Notes: a model not told the origin generated them from the sequence alone. DNA of 24,903 nt from an uncultured Methanobrevibacter sp. (GCF_900316895.1 NZ_ONER01000051.1:1-24903), one strand, 5' to 3'. Shown: positions 5,889 through 13,529, numbered from the stretch's first letter. Program-made: numbers and translations.

Positions 5889-5942
5889 TTCGATAATAAG
5901 TATACGAACTATTTTATTTTACTTTAAACAAACAGTTCGTAT
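5889..5942. promoter_or_regulatory. TTCG / TACGAA / TTCGTA half-sites upstream of the msvR-like gene
   Basis: TTCG at 5889-5892, ATACGAACT at 5902-5910 and its exact inverse AGTTCGTAT at 5934-5942 lie between the methyltransferase operon and the divergent V4R regulator gene. The published MsvR box of Methanothermobacter is TTCGTA-N4-TACGAA, as I recall; here the same half-sites occur but with different spacing (TTCG-N12-CGAA, and TACGAA-N27-TTCGTA). They are plausible autoregulatory sites of the adjacent regulator. Confidence 0.5.
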
Positions 5943-6025
5943 CGTTTTTATTCTTATTTTTATTAATTGTTCATATTTTATTTATATTCTTTATACAATT
6001 AACTAATTTTCATTTTTTAGTTACA

Positions 6026-6033
6026 TTTATAAA
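6026..6033 (+). promoter_or_regulatory. TATA element for the msvR-like gene
   Basis: TTTATAAA is centred at 6030, which predicts initiation near 6056 and a leader of about 20 bases carrying GGGGGA (6064-6069) before ATG 6077. A second AT-rich TATA-like run at 6048-6059 lies too close to the ATG for the leader to include that ribosome binding site. Confidence 0.5.
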
Positions 6034-6076
6034 GCCATAATTTAAGATTATATTATATACATTGGGGGACAGCCAG

Positions 6077-6847
6077 ATGAATGAGCAAAAACCAATACAA
6101 ATATTTTCGAACATTAATGATAACATTGGAGTCAATGTTGTAAAAAGTCCAGTAAAGCTAACAATTCTTGAGATGTTGAGAGACACCGAAATGGAATTTG
6201 ATGAAATCGTCAATAATACAGGTAAATCAAAATCAACAGTATCAGTTCATTTGAAAGGCTTAAGAGAAAGCGGAATAATCTCATATAGGGTTCATCCTAA
6301 AGACAACAGAAAAAAAATATTTTATATAAATTCAAAATATCTCGGATCAGTCAACATATCCGAACCGAAGGAAATCGAAGAAACCCAATCAGAATATATA
6401 ATTAAAAACATAATCGAAAATGACGAAGAATTCTCAACATTGCTGTTCCACACTTTAAAATCAATGCTTATTCAGGAAGGAGTGAACATAGATCCGATTC
6501 TACAGGCAACCGGAAACAGCATAGGAAAGTCAATTTTCAATATGCTATATGATGATGACTTGTATGTGTTCATGGACAACATCGCTAATTATTGGCAAAG
6601 AAAAGGCCTTGGAAAATTAAATTTCCAAGTCGGCCAAATAATCAAGGTTACAACATATGACTGTTTTGAATGTAAATTGCTTCCAAGAACCGGTAAACCT
6701 GCATGTTTTTTAGACACCGGAATATTGGAAGGCCTATTCTCTGCATTCTTTAATTTGCCGGTTAGCGTAATCGAAATCCAGTGTTATACAATGGGTGATG
6801 AAAAGTGTGTGTTTGAGATAGAACCTCAACACATCAAAGCATACTAA
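6077..6847 (+). CDS. msvR: MsvR-like redox-sensing regulator (wHTH + V4R domain)
   Basis: A 256-residue protein with an N-terminal ArsR-like winged helix (about 20-85; recognition region GKSKSTVSVHLKGLRESG) and a C-terminal V4R domain (about 115-250). The V4R part has C196 and C199 (CFEC), C210 (GKPACFLDTGILEGL), C236 and C244 (QCYTMGDEKCVF), the cysteine pattern expected for metal- or thiol-based sensing. Family knowledge: MsvR is a methanogen-specific regulator that controls an oxidative-stress operon and its own gene by redox-dependent DNA binding. ATG at 6077 is preferred over TTG 6062 because GGGGGA at 6064-6069 then serves as ribosome binding site and the excluded residues are not part of the fold. 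Half-sites like the MsvR box lie upstream. The stop overlaps the convergent cbiL gene by four bases. It is divergent from the methyltransferase operon, a possible target. Confidence 0.82.
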   Translation: MNEQKPIQIFSNINDNIGVNVVKSPVKLTILEMLRDTEMEFDEIVNNTGKSKSTVSVHLKGLRESGIISYRVHPKDNRKKIFYINSKYLGSVNISEPKEIEETQSEYIIKNIIENDEEFSTLLFHTLKSMLIQEGVNIDPILQATGNSIGKSIFNMLYDDDLYVFMDNIANYWQRKGLGKLNFQVGQIIKVTTYDCFECKLLPRTGKPACFLDTGILEGLFSAFFNLPVSVIEIQCYTMGDEKCVFEIEPQHIKAY

Positions 6848-7548
6848 TCATCGCTGAATTGAATGATGGTGGTTGTCAAGTAAGGCTTTTCGTTAGAAAA
6901 TCCTTCAATTATTTTTTCATTTTCACGTGTGCAGTTCTGTACGGAATAGATTTCTTTAGGTCTTTTTTTATCTTCAATTGTTGATTCCAACCTGGAAGTG
7001 TTTCTTGATGCCTTCATAAGGACAATTGAATCACTATAATCCAGAATTTCTTCCAGTCTGTCATCAATTTTTGGCACAATGGTTAAAATATCGTTTTGCT
7101 CAACCAATGCCTTGTTTTTTGCAGCAGCACATGCGGTGAATGAAGTAATTCCCGGAATTGTTTCAATTTCATATTTGTCGATTAGTTTTTTTTGCACATA
7201 TGAGTATGTGCTGAAAATTGAAGGGTCTCCAAGTGTTATGAATGCAACATCCCTTCCTGTATTCAGATATTGTGCAATAAGTTCAGAAGCGCTAGTCCAT
7301 ATCTTTTCAAGCTCTTTTTTGTTTTCAATCATTGGAAAGATAGGCTCTACTATCATCAATCTTTTATAATCTTTTCTCTCTTCAAGTATTGGCCTAACGA
7401 TGGATAATGCAATACTTTCTTTTTCTTTTGATGATTTTGGTGAAAATACTACCGGAACAGATTTTAAAACTTTAGCAGCTTTCAATGTTACTAATTCAGT
7501 ATCTCCAGGTCCTACACCAATTCCAATCAATTTTCCTTTTTTAGCCAT
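6844..7548 (-). CDS. cbiL: Cobalt-factor II C20-methyltransferase
   Basis: A 234-residue tetrapyrrole methylase that transfers methyl from SAM to C20 of cobalt-factor II (precorrin-2) in anaerobic cobalamin synthesis. Methanogens need the corrinoid for Mtr and other methyltransferases. Motifs: N-terminal GIGVGPGDTELVTLKAAKVL (about 9-28, the GxGPGDxxLLT signature), AFITLGDPSIFSTYSYV (about 102-118, where LGDPSxFSTY marks the C20 enzyme), and PGITSFTACAA (about 132-142). Length is normal. ATG at 7548 follows AAGTGATTAT. It stands alone and is convergent with the msvR-like gene, with four bases of overlap at the stop codons. Paralogous tetrapyrrole methylases (CbiF, CbiH) are less likely because of the STYSYV motif. 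Confidence 0.93.
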   Translation of the reverse strand: MAKKGKLIGIGVGPGDTELVTLKAAKVLKSVPVVFSPKSSKEKESIALSIVRPILEERKDYKRLMIVEPIFPMIENKKELEKIWTSASELIAQYLNTGRDVAFITLGDPSIFSTYSYVQKKLIDKYEIETIPGITSFTACAAAKNKALVEQNDILTIVPKIDDRLEEILDYSDSIVLMKASRNTSRLESTIEDKKRPKEIYSVQNCTRENEKIIEGFSNEKPYLTTTIIQFSDD

Positions 7549-7593
7549 ATAATCACTTTAACATTTTAAATACAATTTTGTAAAATACTTGTC

Positions 7594-7617
7594 TACTACT
7601 TATTTATAGTACTACTT
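7594..7617 (+). promoter_or_regulatory. TATA element flanked by TACTACTT direct repeats (DinG-like gene promoter)
   Basis: TTTATAG (7603-7609) is centred about 28 bases before ATG 7634, predicting initiation at or next to the start codon. The 8-mer TACTACTT occurs directly on both sides of it (7594-7601 and 7610-7617, 16 bases apart). The repeats could bind a regulator in front of and behind TBP, or be chance in AT-rich DNA. Confidence 0.5.
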
Positions 7618-7633
7618 TACTAATATATTTTTG

Positions 7634-9463
7634 ATGTCAAATTCTATGTTTTGTCCAAATTGTGGAATGTTAAAAAGTAATTGTGTTTGTGGAAAATACG
7701 ATAGAGAAAAACCGAAAGGTCCAACTAACTTGTTTAGTTTTTCTAAGCCTAGAAAATCATCCATATTGGATGATGAGATTCCTGAGGTATATTCGGTTGA
7801 TGATTATCAGCAGGATGAAGGAACCGCTGCGTACCTTAAAGAAATTTACCCTCACATCGATGATGAAATAATTGTCAATTTTCCATTTGAACAGCCAAGA
7901 CTTGGACAATTGGAGATTATACAGGATATTAATGATGCAATTAAAAAAGGATATAAGTATATCATTTTGGAGGCAGGAACAGGAACAGGCAAATCGGCAA
8001 TTGCCACAACACTTGCCAAAATGTATGAATCCGCTTATATATTGACAATGACCAAGCAGCTGCAGTCCCAATATTCAAATGAATTCTCCTTTCCGCTGGT
8101 TAAGGGAAGGGGAAATTTCGCATGTTTGCATGGTAATTTGGAGACAACATGTGACATGGGAGACTGCAAGACCACTCCAACATCCAGCAAGTTTTTCTGC
8201 CCTTATGGTGTTGCCAAAAATCCTACATTGGATGCAGAGCTTGCTTTTGAAGATTCATTCGGCGGGACCGTATTTTACCAGTCAGACGCTCACTGTCATT
8301 ACTGGAATCAAAAGGCCAATGCAATTAACTCGCCGATAACACTGATGAATTACGATTATGCAATTGTCGAGCTGAATTATGTAAAGCATTTCGGAACCCG
8401 TTCACTTCTGATTTTGGACGAGGCCCACAACATCGAAAACAAGCTGATGTCCACAATGGAGCTGACACTGTATAACAGGTCTCTTGAAAAGGATATTAAC
8501 AAGGTAATGTCTGAATCACTTTTGAAAGACGGCGAAATTGAAGATTGGATAATGGAAATTGATGCAATCAGGGAAGCTTATGAAGAAATCGAATTAAAGG
8601 ATTTGAGCAAAAACAAGGCAGATAGGATAAAATCAACAATTGCCCGTCTCAAGACCCTCAAGAATAACCTTGAAAAGGAACCTAAAAACTGGGTCATTGA
8701 CACTGATGAAACCAGCGTTTGCTTCAAGCCGTTGAGGGTTCATCATTATGCCAAAAGCAATCTGTTGAAGTATGGTGATGTTGTTATCTTCATGAGCGCT
8801 ACAATATTGTCCCATAAGATGTTTTCCAAATGGCTTGGCCTCAATCCTAATGAAGTCTATCATATAAAGGTCGACAGTCCTTTTACAAAGGAAAAAAGAC
8901 CGATCATTCTTAACCTTGCTGGAAAAATGTCTGCAAACAGGATTAAAAATACTGCACCAAAGACAATTCCGATTTTGCAGGAAATTCTAAAAAAGCATGA
9001 AGGCGACAAGGGTCTGATTCATACCCACAGCTACAAATGCCAACAGTACATTACCAACAACCTTTACAATTCAAGGCTGGTTTCCCATACCTCACAAAAC
9101 AGGGAGCAGGTATTGAACTTCTTTGAAAAGGATGACAATCCGTTGGTTTTGGTATCTCCATCAATGAGTGAAGGTGTGGATTTGCCTTATGACAAGTGCA
9201 GGTTCCAGGTCATCTATAAAATACCATTCCCTTACCTTGGTGACAAGCAGGTTAACATGCGGATGAAAAGGGATAAGAAATGGTACGCCTATAAGACCGT
9301 CATGACATTGATGCAGGCTTATGGCCGTGGAATGAGGGCTGAAGACGATTCATGCTACACATACATCATCGACAGTGACATCAACATGCTGTTTAAAAGT
9401 CCGATGTATAGGTCACTGATTCCTGACTTTTTCAAGGAAGCGGTTGTTCGAGTTAAAAAATAA
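7634..9463 (+). CDS. XPD/DinG-like Fe-S superfamily 2 DNA helicase
   Basis: A 609-residue helicase of the XPD/Rad3/DinG group, ATP-driven 5'-3' DNA unwinding enzymes acting in repair or recombination. In order: an N-terminal zinc-ribbon-like CPNC..CVCGK (7-21); FEQPRLGQ (Q-motif region, 85-92); Walker A EAGTGTGKSA (113-122); a Cys cluster at C164, C173, C178, C189 and possibly C221 in the position of the XPD 4Fe-4S domain; DEAH at 262-265; then FMSATIL, HTHSYKCQQY, SMSEGVDLP (motif V) and AYGRGMRAEDD (motif VI, QAYGRGMR). ATG 7634 is used instead of TTG 7631; no ribosome binding site is seen and TATA spacing suggests a leaderless mRNA. The stop lies one base from the end of a convergent tRNA gene. 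Confidence 0.93.
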   Translation: MSNSMFCPNCGMLKSNCVCGKYDREKPKGPTNLFSFSKPRKSSILDDEIPEVYSVDDYQQDEGTAAYLKEIYPHIDDEIIVNFPFEQPRLGQLEIIQDINDAIKKGYKYIILEAGTGTGKSAIATTLAKMYESAYILTMTKQLQSQYSNEFSFPLVKGRGNFACLHGNLETTCDMGDCKTTPTSSKFFCPYGVAKNPTLDAELAFEDSFGGTVFYQSDAHCHYWNQKANAINSPITLMNYDYAIVELNYVKHFGTRSLLILDEAHNIENKLMSTMELTLYNRSLEKDINKVMSESLLKDGEIEDWIMEIDAIREAYEEIELKDLSKNKADRIKSTIARLKTLKNNLEKEPKNWVIDTDETSVCFKPLRVHHYAKSNLLKYGDVVIFMSATILSHKMFSKWLGLNPNEVYHIKVDSPFTKEKRPIILNLAGKMSANRIKNTAPKTIPILQEILKKHEGDKGLIHTHSYKCQQYITNNLYNSRLVSHTSQNREQVLNFFEKDDNPLVLVSPSMSEGVDLPYDKCRFQVIYKIPFPYLGDKQVNMRMKRDKKWYAYKTVMTLMQAYGRGMRAEDDSCYTYIIDSDINMLFKSPMYRSLIPDFFKEAVVRVKK

Positions 9464-9464
9464 G

Positions 9465-9538
9465 CGGACCTGGAGGGATTTGAACCCTCGATCTTGGGAT
9501 CCGAAGTCCCACGTCATTCCTAACTAGACCACAGGCCC
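9465..9538 (-). tRNA. tRNA-Arg (anticodon TCG)
   Basis: A 74-nt cloverleaf on the minus strand without encoded CCA. Acceptor GGGCCTG pairs with CAGGTCC (one G-T pair), discriminator G. The D stem is GTC/GAC, the anticodon stem TGGGA/TCCCA encloses CTTCGGA with anticodon TCG (9502-9504 on the complement; codon CGA), and the T arm is GAGGG-TTCAAAT-CCCTC. It ends one base from the stop codon of the helicase gene on the other strand, so the two transcripts must overlap at their 3' ends. Confidence 0.96.
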
Positions 9539-9559
9539 CGTTTTAGAAACATTATTTTA

Positions 9560-10516
9560 TTATTCTTTTTTCTCTTTTGAATCGACTGAAATTATAGGCA
9601 CATCTTCGATTTCTTCAACTTCAGCGAAAATATCGTCAATTGATTCGCTTTCAAGCTTTGCATGCTCGTATTCAATCTCTTCAATTTCCTCTTCTGTCAG
9701 GGTTTTCTCTTTTGCATGAGGCAAATCATTGATATTTTCTTTAAATTGCACTTTTTTATTAGAAGCAGTAGGTTTTTTAAGAGAAGTTTTTAAATCATCC
9801 ATGTCAAATTCGCCTATTTTGTAGGATTCCTTATCTAGGGGAATTTCACTTTTTGGTATTGGTTTTTGTGACGGTTCTTCAAGAGTGGCGTTTGATTTAT
9901 CCTTTTTGTCTTTTTCATCATCATTATCAATAGTATTTATGCTGCTTGTAATCTTTTCAAAAGGATTTTTAATATTAAATAATTTGTATACTCCATAAAT
10001 AAGCAGGAAAATTCCTACTATTAAGAAAATAACAAACATAAAACTGCTTTCACCGGCAACAACATTGTCTATGACTCTATCACTACGTGATTGGAATATG
10101 AATATGGATATGATGACCAATATGATTCCCAGAATTGAACTTATGATAGCTAAAATAGGTCTGCCTCTGATTTTTGCATTAATCATGCTATCAAAGTTTT
10201 GGCTTATGTCTCCAACCAGGTCTCCTTCCAAATCGCCATATTCATCTTTTTTGACATCCTCGCTTTTCGGAGCTTTTATAATAAAGTCTTCATCAATTGG
10301 GGTTTCTTCTAAATTAAAGGCATCGCCGTATTCAGCATCAGGATGATAAATGAATTCATCATCAATTTCTGATTCTTCAAAATCGGTGCTGGGTTCATTA
10401 AGATATTCGATTAACTCACTGTCCTCTTCCATATGTTCATATGATTCATCAGTGACATTGTCAATCATGTCTTTTAAATCGGAAATTCGATGCTCTTTTT
10501 CTTTAGAATCTTTCAT
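9560..10516 (-). CDS. Acidic two-TM membrane protein of unknown function
   Basis: A 318-residue protein that I do not recognise. Residues 1-110 are strongly acidic and low complexity. Two hydrophobic helices follow, at about 119-141 (AIISSILGIILVIISIFIF) and 158-180 (FMFVIFLIVGIFLLIYGVY), joined by a short loop with SRSDR. The rest (181-318) is charged, with a Lys/Asp-rich linker and a Glu-rich, probably helical end around EEEIEEIEYEHAK. There is no signal peptide and both long tails are probably cytoplasmic. The ATG is preceded by GAGGG, 11 bases after the tfs stop, so it is very likely cotranscribed with transcription factor S. Disordered acidic tails suggest a binding or scaffolding role, which is speculation. 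Confidence 0.8.
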   Translation of the reverse strand: MKDSKEKEHRISDLKDMIDNVTDESYEHMEEDSELIEYLNEPSTDFEESEIDDEFIYHPDAEYGDAFNLEETPIDEDFIIKAPKSEDVKKDEYGDLEGDLVGDISQNFDSMINAKIRGRPILAIISSILGIILVIISIFIFQSRSDRVIDNVVAGESSFMFVIFLIVGIFLLIYGVYKLFNIKNPFEKITSSINTIDNDDEKDKKDKSNATLEEPSQKPIPKSEIPLDKESYKIGEFDMDDLKTSLKKPTASNKKVQFKENINDLPHAKEKTLTEEEIEEIEYEHAKLESESIDDIFAEVEEIEDVPIISVDSKEKKE

Positions 10517-10527
10517 AAAAAACCCTC

Positions 10528-10839
10528 TTAGTCATATGCTCTCCATGTATGTTTACATTTAGTACATGTGAAAATACGTGTAGGAGCTTCATCTGCACTA
10601 CGAGTTTGTAACATTTTATAAGTAGCTTTATCGTGTCCGCATTCAGGACAGGTTTCATTAGTAACTGGGCCAACGTCCACATCTTCCCCAAGCATTTTAA
10701 CGGTTTCTTCAGCTTTAACGTCTTCAGAAACTTTATATTCCTTAGCATTGTCTAACTCATTTGAGTATCCGCATTTATTGCATTTTAAAACGCCATTGTT
10801 CGGAAGCATCATGGCCCCACATTCTGGACAAAATTCCAT
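10528..10839 (-). CDS. tfs: Transcription factor S (TFS, TFIIS-like RNA cleavage factor)
   Basis: A 103-residue archaeal TFS, which stimulates RNA cleavage by backtracked RNA polymerase. The N-terminal zinc ribbon is CPECG...CNKCGY (4-24). A linker leads to the C-terminal zinc ribbon CPECGHDKATYKMLQTRSADE (about 64-84) and FTCTKCKHTWR. The catalytic acidic pair DE in RSADE is present, so the protein should be cleavage-competent. ATG at 10839 follows GAGGAGAT. A TATA-like TTATATTTAAATAG (complement of about 10885-10898) lies upstream. It is first in a likely two-gene operon with the acidic membrane protein. Length and motif order are canonical. Confidence 0.97.
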   Translation of the reverse strand: MEFCPECGAMMLPNNGVLKCNKCGYSNELDNAKEYKVSEDVKAEETVKMLGEDVDVGPVTNETCPECGHDKATYKMLQTRSADEAPTRIFTCTKCKHTWRAYD

Positions 10840-10900
10840 TTAATCTCCTCAATTAAATTATATGTAAATAATATTATTCTTAATCTATTTAAATATAACC

Positions 10901-11326
10901 TTAAAAACTAATATTATTAACTTTTTTCAAACAATCATTTATTATTTGTCTGTGATCAAAAGCAATATCAATATCGCTGATTTCATCATGTGAAAAAATA
11001 CCGATTTCTTTCGCATCACTATCTGCCTTTCTGGTGGTTAAATCACCTTTTGCAGTGTATGCGACAGTCACTGTGTGTCCCCTTGGGTCCCTGTCTGGCT
11101 TGGAATAAACATTGACCAAATCAATAAGTTCAACGTCTATGCTGGTTTCTTCTTTTGCTTCCCGTATTGCTGCAGTTTCCACACTTTCGCCATACTCAAC
11201 AAACCCTCCCGGCAGTGCCCAACAGTCCTTATACGGATCATTCAATCTTTTTATTAAAATAAAATTGAAATCCTCATCAAAAATAAAGATATCTGCTGTT
11301 AAGGAAGGGATTTTATATTTTGACAT
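10901..11326 (-). CDS. NUDIX hydrolase, probably ADP-ribose pyrophosphatase
   Basis: A 141-residue NUDIX protein. The NUDIX box runs from G41 to I63: GFVEYGE, then REAKEETSI, matching G-x5-E-x7-R-E-x2-E-E except that the usual Gly near the end is Ser62. The downstream motif YSKPDRDPRGHTVTVAY (75-90) is typical of archaeal ADP-ribose pyrophosphatases such as the MJ1149 type, which split ADP-ribose to AMP and ribose 5-phosphate in a Mg-dependent way. Substrate assignment is by this motif only. ATG at 11326 has a weak ribosome binding site and lies 30 bases after rpoL, so it may be the third gene of the csl4-rpoL transcript. Confidence 0.88.
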   Translation of the reverse strand: MSKYKIPSLTADIFIFDEDFNFILIKRLNDPYKDCWALPGGFVEYGESVETAAIREAKEETSIDVELIDLVNVYSKPDRDPRGHTVTVAYTAKGDLTTRKADSDAKEIGIFSHDEISDIDIAFDHRQIINDCLKKVNNISF

Positions 11327-11356
11327 TAAACCACATTAAAAATAAAAGTTTTGAAG

Positions 11357-11635
11357 CTATAAAGCTTCATCAATAAGTTGTTTAAATTCAGAACTTTCTT
11401 TTTGTAATTCTTCTGCTGCTTTTTTCAATACGCTTCTAGGTCTTTTTCCTCTTTTGGTTTTAATGGTCATTTGTGGTTTTCCAGTAAGAGGGTGATCGAT
11501 ATTGTAAACAGCATATTCAACATCTGGATCTTGCATTAAGACATGTCTTAAAGCGTTAAAAACTCCATGACTTTCATCCTCTACTTCAAAAGTGAGTTCT
11601 AAAGTTTTATCATCAATAATTTTAAAATTTTCCAT
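11357..11635 (-). CDS. rpoL: DNA-directed RNA polymerase subunit L (Rpo11)
   Basis: A 92-residue subunit, homologous to eukaryotic RPB11/AC19, that pairs with subunit D in the assembly platform of archaeal RNA polymerase. Diagnostic features are the DESHGVFNALRHVLMQDPDV helix (about 20-39), YNIDHPLTGKPQMTIKT (44-60), and a C-terminal helix. Length is normal. The ATG is 14 bases after the csl4 stop and preceded by AAGGTTGAT. The csl4-rpoL pairing is a conserved archaeal arrangement. Confidence 0.97.
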   Translation of the reverse strand: MENFKIIDDKTLELTFEVEDESHGVFNALRHVLMQDPDVEYAVYNIDHPLTGKPQMTIKTKRGKRPRSVLKKAAEELQKESSEFKQLIDEAL

Positions 11636-11649
11636 TTTATCAACCTTAA

Positions 11650-12219
11650 TTAATCATTAACATAGTTTTTAGAGACTTTACGTCTTTCTTTTTTATTACA
11701 AGTATTGCACTGAAGCTCATTTTCTTTTTGTGTGGTGTGCATGAAATCTCTACAACGGGTACACATGGCTTTTAGGACTCCGCAATCTTCATCAACTGTT
11801 CCTAAATCAACATTGTCTCCAGTTATCTTAACAACTTTTGCTTGGACGATATCTCCAATTCTAAAAGCATCAGACAATTTTTCCAAATAATCCTTTTTAG
11901 CTTGTGAGATGTGTATGGCTCCCATATAAGGTAGGGCCAATGGCCTGCCGTTGTCTTTCATACATTCGATTTTTACGTTTGCTCTTTGAGGTTTGATATC
12001 AGTTATTTGACCATAAACGGTATCTCCCACTTTCAAAAGAGCTGGTTTTGCATCTGACACAACAGAAATAACCTTCATTTTTTGATTAATTTTAACATTT
12101 CCAAGTACTGCTGATTTGATGTCGCCATCATCGTCATAAGTACCTTCCCCTGGTAGATATTGCTCGATTATTCCTAATTTATCTCCAGGCATCACTATTT
12201 TTTCGTCTTCTATACTCAT
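11650..12219 (-). CDS. csl4: Exosome RNA-binding subunit Csl4
   Basis: A 189-residue cap subunit of the archaeal exosome, which binds RNA and feeds it to the Rrp41/Rrp42 ring. An N-terminal domain (1-55, MPGDKLGIIEQYLPGEGTY) is followed by an S1 domain (about 60-140, VGDTVYGQITDIKPQRANV ... GDIVQAKVVKI) and a C-terminal zinc ribbon with C153, C156, C171 and C174. All elements are present. ATG 12219 follows GGTGAT, and a TATA-like run at about 12251-12262 lies upstream on the minus strand. It is the first gene of an operon with rpoL and perhaps the NUDIX gene. Confidence 0.96.
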   Translation of the reverse strand: MSIEDEKIVMPGDKLGIIEQYLPGEGTYDDDGDIKSAVLGNVKINQKMKVISVVSDAKPALLKVGDTVYGQITDIKPQRANVKIECMKDNGRPLALPYMGAIHISQAKKDYLEKLSDAFRIGDIVQAKVVKITGDNVDLGTVDEDCGVLKAMCTRCRDFMHTTQKENELQCNTCNKKERRKVSKNYVND

Positions 12220-12333
12220 ATTAAAATCACCAAAAATATAAAAATTTCTTTAATATAATAATTTTATCGATGTTTATATTTAAAAGTATTCATAATATGT
12301 GTATTGGCTACACAATATCCAAGAAAATTAGTC

Positions 12334-12371
12334 TAAAAAAAGTAAAATGTTGGGAGTTAGGACACTCCCAG
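12334..12371 (-). terminator. Hairpin plus T-run terminator after the adhesin gene
   Basis: The stem TGGGAGT / ACTCCCA (12351-12357 and 12364-12370) has a 6-base loop. On the minus strand it is followed by ACATTTTACTTTTTTTAG. It lies 17 bases beyond the adhesin stop codon, the classical place for a bacterial-style intrinsic terminator, and separates that gene from csl4. Confidence 0.7.
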
Positions 12372-12387
12372 AAATTAACTAAGATGT

Positions 12388-13455
12388 TTATTTAACGGTA
12401 ATTTTTTTACTTGCACTGGATGCTTTGTAAAAGCCGTTTCCTGCAAATTTGACTTTTGCAGTGTATTTGCCTTTTTTGGTTAATTTTTTAATTTTAAAGG
12501 TAGCTTTACCTTTAGCATTTGTTTTAGCAGTGATAGTTTTACCGTTTACTTTTAAGGTAACTTTAACATTTTTAATAGCTTTACCTTTATTATCTTTTAA
12601 AGTAATAGCATACTTTTTAGTTTTGGCTTTTGCTTTGAAGGTTTTCTTTTTAGCAGTTAATTTGGAAGCAGCTTTTGTGATTTCAATTTTATTTTTTCCA
12701 ATCACATTATTATATTCAGTATAGACATAATGTGTGCCTGCCGCCAGATTTACTGTGATAGTTGCATAACCATCATTATCAGTCCTTCCAACATAATCTG
12801 TGTTATCTATCGTAAAGACCACAGTTTGCTGTGTTACTGGTTTATCACCGTCAAGAACTTTTATTTTAAAGGTAATTGGTCCGGAATAAGTCTGCTTTAT
12901 ATCTTGGGCTTCAAAGGTAACTTTTTTTCCTCCGATCAAATTCATAATGGAAGATATATCAAATGTTCCGTTACCGGTCATGTTCATTATGCTACTTATA
13001 TTGAAACTTGTTCCGTTACCAAAAGTCATATTACTGTTCAATAGGTCTGATATATTGAAGGTTGTACCATTTCCTAAGCTTATGGTGGTACCATTCAATA
13101 AACTTCCTAAATCAATAGTTGTTCCGTTACCGAAATTAAATGTAATATTTGAAAAATCAAATTTAGTACCATTACCTCCGGTTCCGCCAAATGTAAAGCC
13201 TTCACCTAAAGTGGAATCTGTGGCACTGTTATCAACGGATAAAATTGGTTCGTCAGCAGTGTCGTCATTTTCTTCTAAAACAACATCATTTTCAACAGCT
13301 ATATTTTCCTCAACATTATCTATGGCTTGAACTTCAGGCGCATCGTCAGTGATTTCAACGACATCACTTACATTATCTGCAGCGCTTGCAGCAGTGATGA
13401 TGCACAATGAAATTAAAACCATTATGACTAAAAATATACTTTGTTTAATTTTCAT
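12388..13455 (-). CDS. Secreted adhesin-like protein with Ig-like C-terminal domains
   Basis: A 355-residue surface protein. Residues 1-26 form a Sec signal peptide ending ITAASAA. Residues 27-86 hold 20 acidic and no basic residues. Residues 95-165 are imperfect repeats around FGNGTTFNISxL(L/M)N with 11 N-glycosylation sequons. Residues about 177-260 form an Ig-like (Big_3_5-type) domain, and 265-355 a second Ig-like domain with KGKAIKNVKVTLKVNGK and NAKGKATFKIKKL motifs. The final 99 residues contain 32 Lys and only two acidic residues. This matches the adhesin-like proteins of Methanobrevibacter, thought to sit on the pseudomurein wall; the cationic end has no TM or sorting motif and may hold the protein by charge (inference). 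ATG is preceded by AGGAGAG. It interrupts the hpt-dph2 and csl4-rpoL housekeeping blocks. Confidence 0.88.
   Translation of the reverse strand: MKIKQSIFLVIMVLISLCIITAASAADNVSDVVEITDDAPEVQAIDNVEENIAVENDVVLEENDDTADEPILSVDNSATDSTLGEGFTFGGTGGNGTKFDFSNITFNFGNGTTIDLGSLLNGTTISLGNGTTFNISDLLNSNMTFGNGTSFNISSIMNMTGNGTFDISSIMNLIGGKKVTFEAQDIKQTYSGPITFKIKVLDGDKPVTQQTVVFTIDNTDYVGRTDNDGYATITVNLAAGTHYVYTEYNNVIGKNKIEITKAASKLTAKKKTFKAKAKTKKYAITLKDNKGKAIKNVKVTLKVNGKTITAKTNAKGKATFKIKKLTKKGKYTAKVKFAGNGFYKASSASKKITVK
12964..13173 (-). repeat. Degenerate NGT/NIS repeats in the adhesin gene
   Basis: Four to five imperfect units of about 16-18 codons, built on FGNGT(T/S)FNIS followed by a short Leu/Met-rich hydrophobic patch and Asn. 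Each unit keeps two Asn sequons while the spacers drift, indicating tandem duplication followed by divergence with the sequons retained. Confidence 0.65.
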
Positions 13456-13529
13456 TATTTTCTCTCCTATCTTGAATATATATTGTTTGATTATATCATA
13501 TATATAAATATATTTAAAATTTTCTAATT

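Noticed and set aside
12449..13330. Long plus-strand ORFs across the adhesin gene
   Set aside because: They are hydrophobic or Leu/Pro-rich shadows of the Lys- and Asn-rich minus-strand coding sequence. Lys codons AAA/AAG read in reverse give Phe/Leu.
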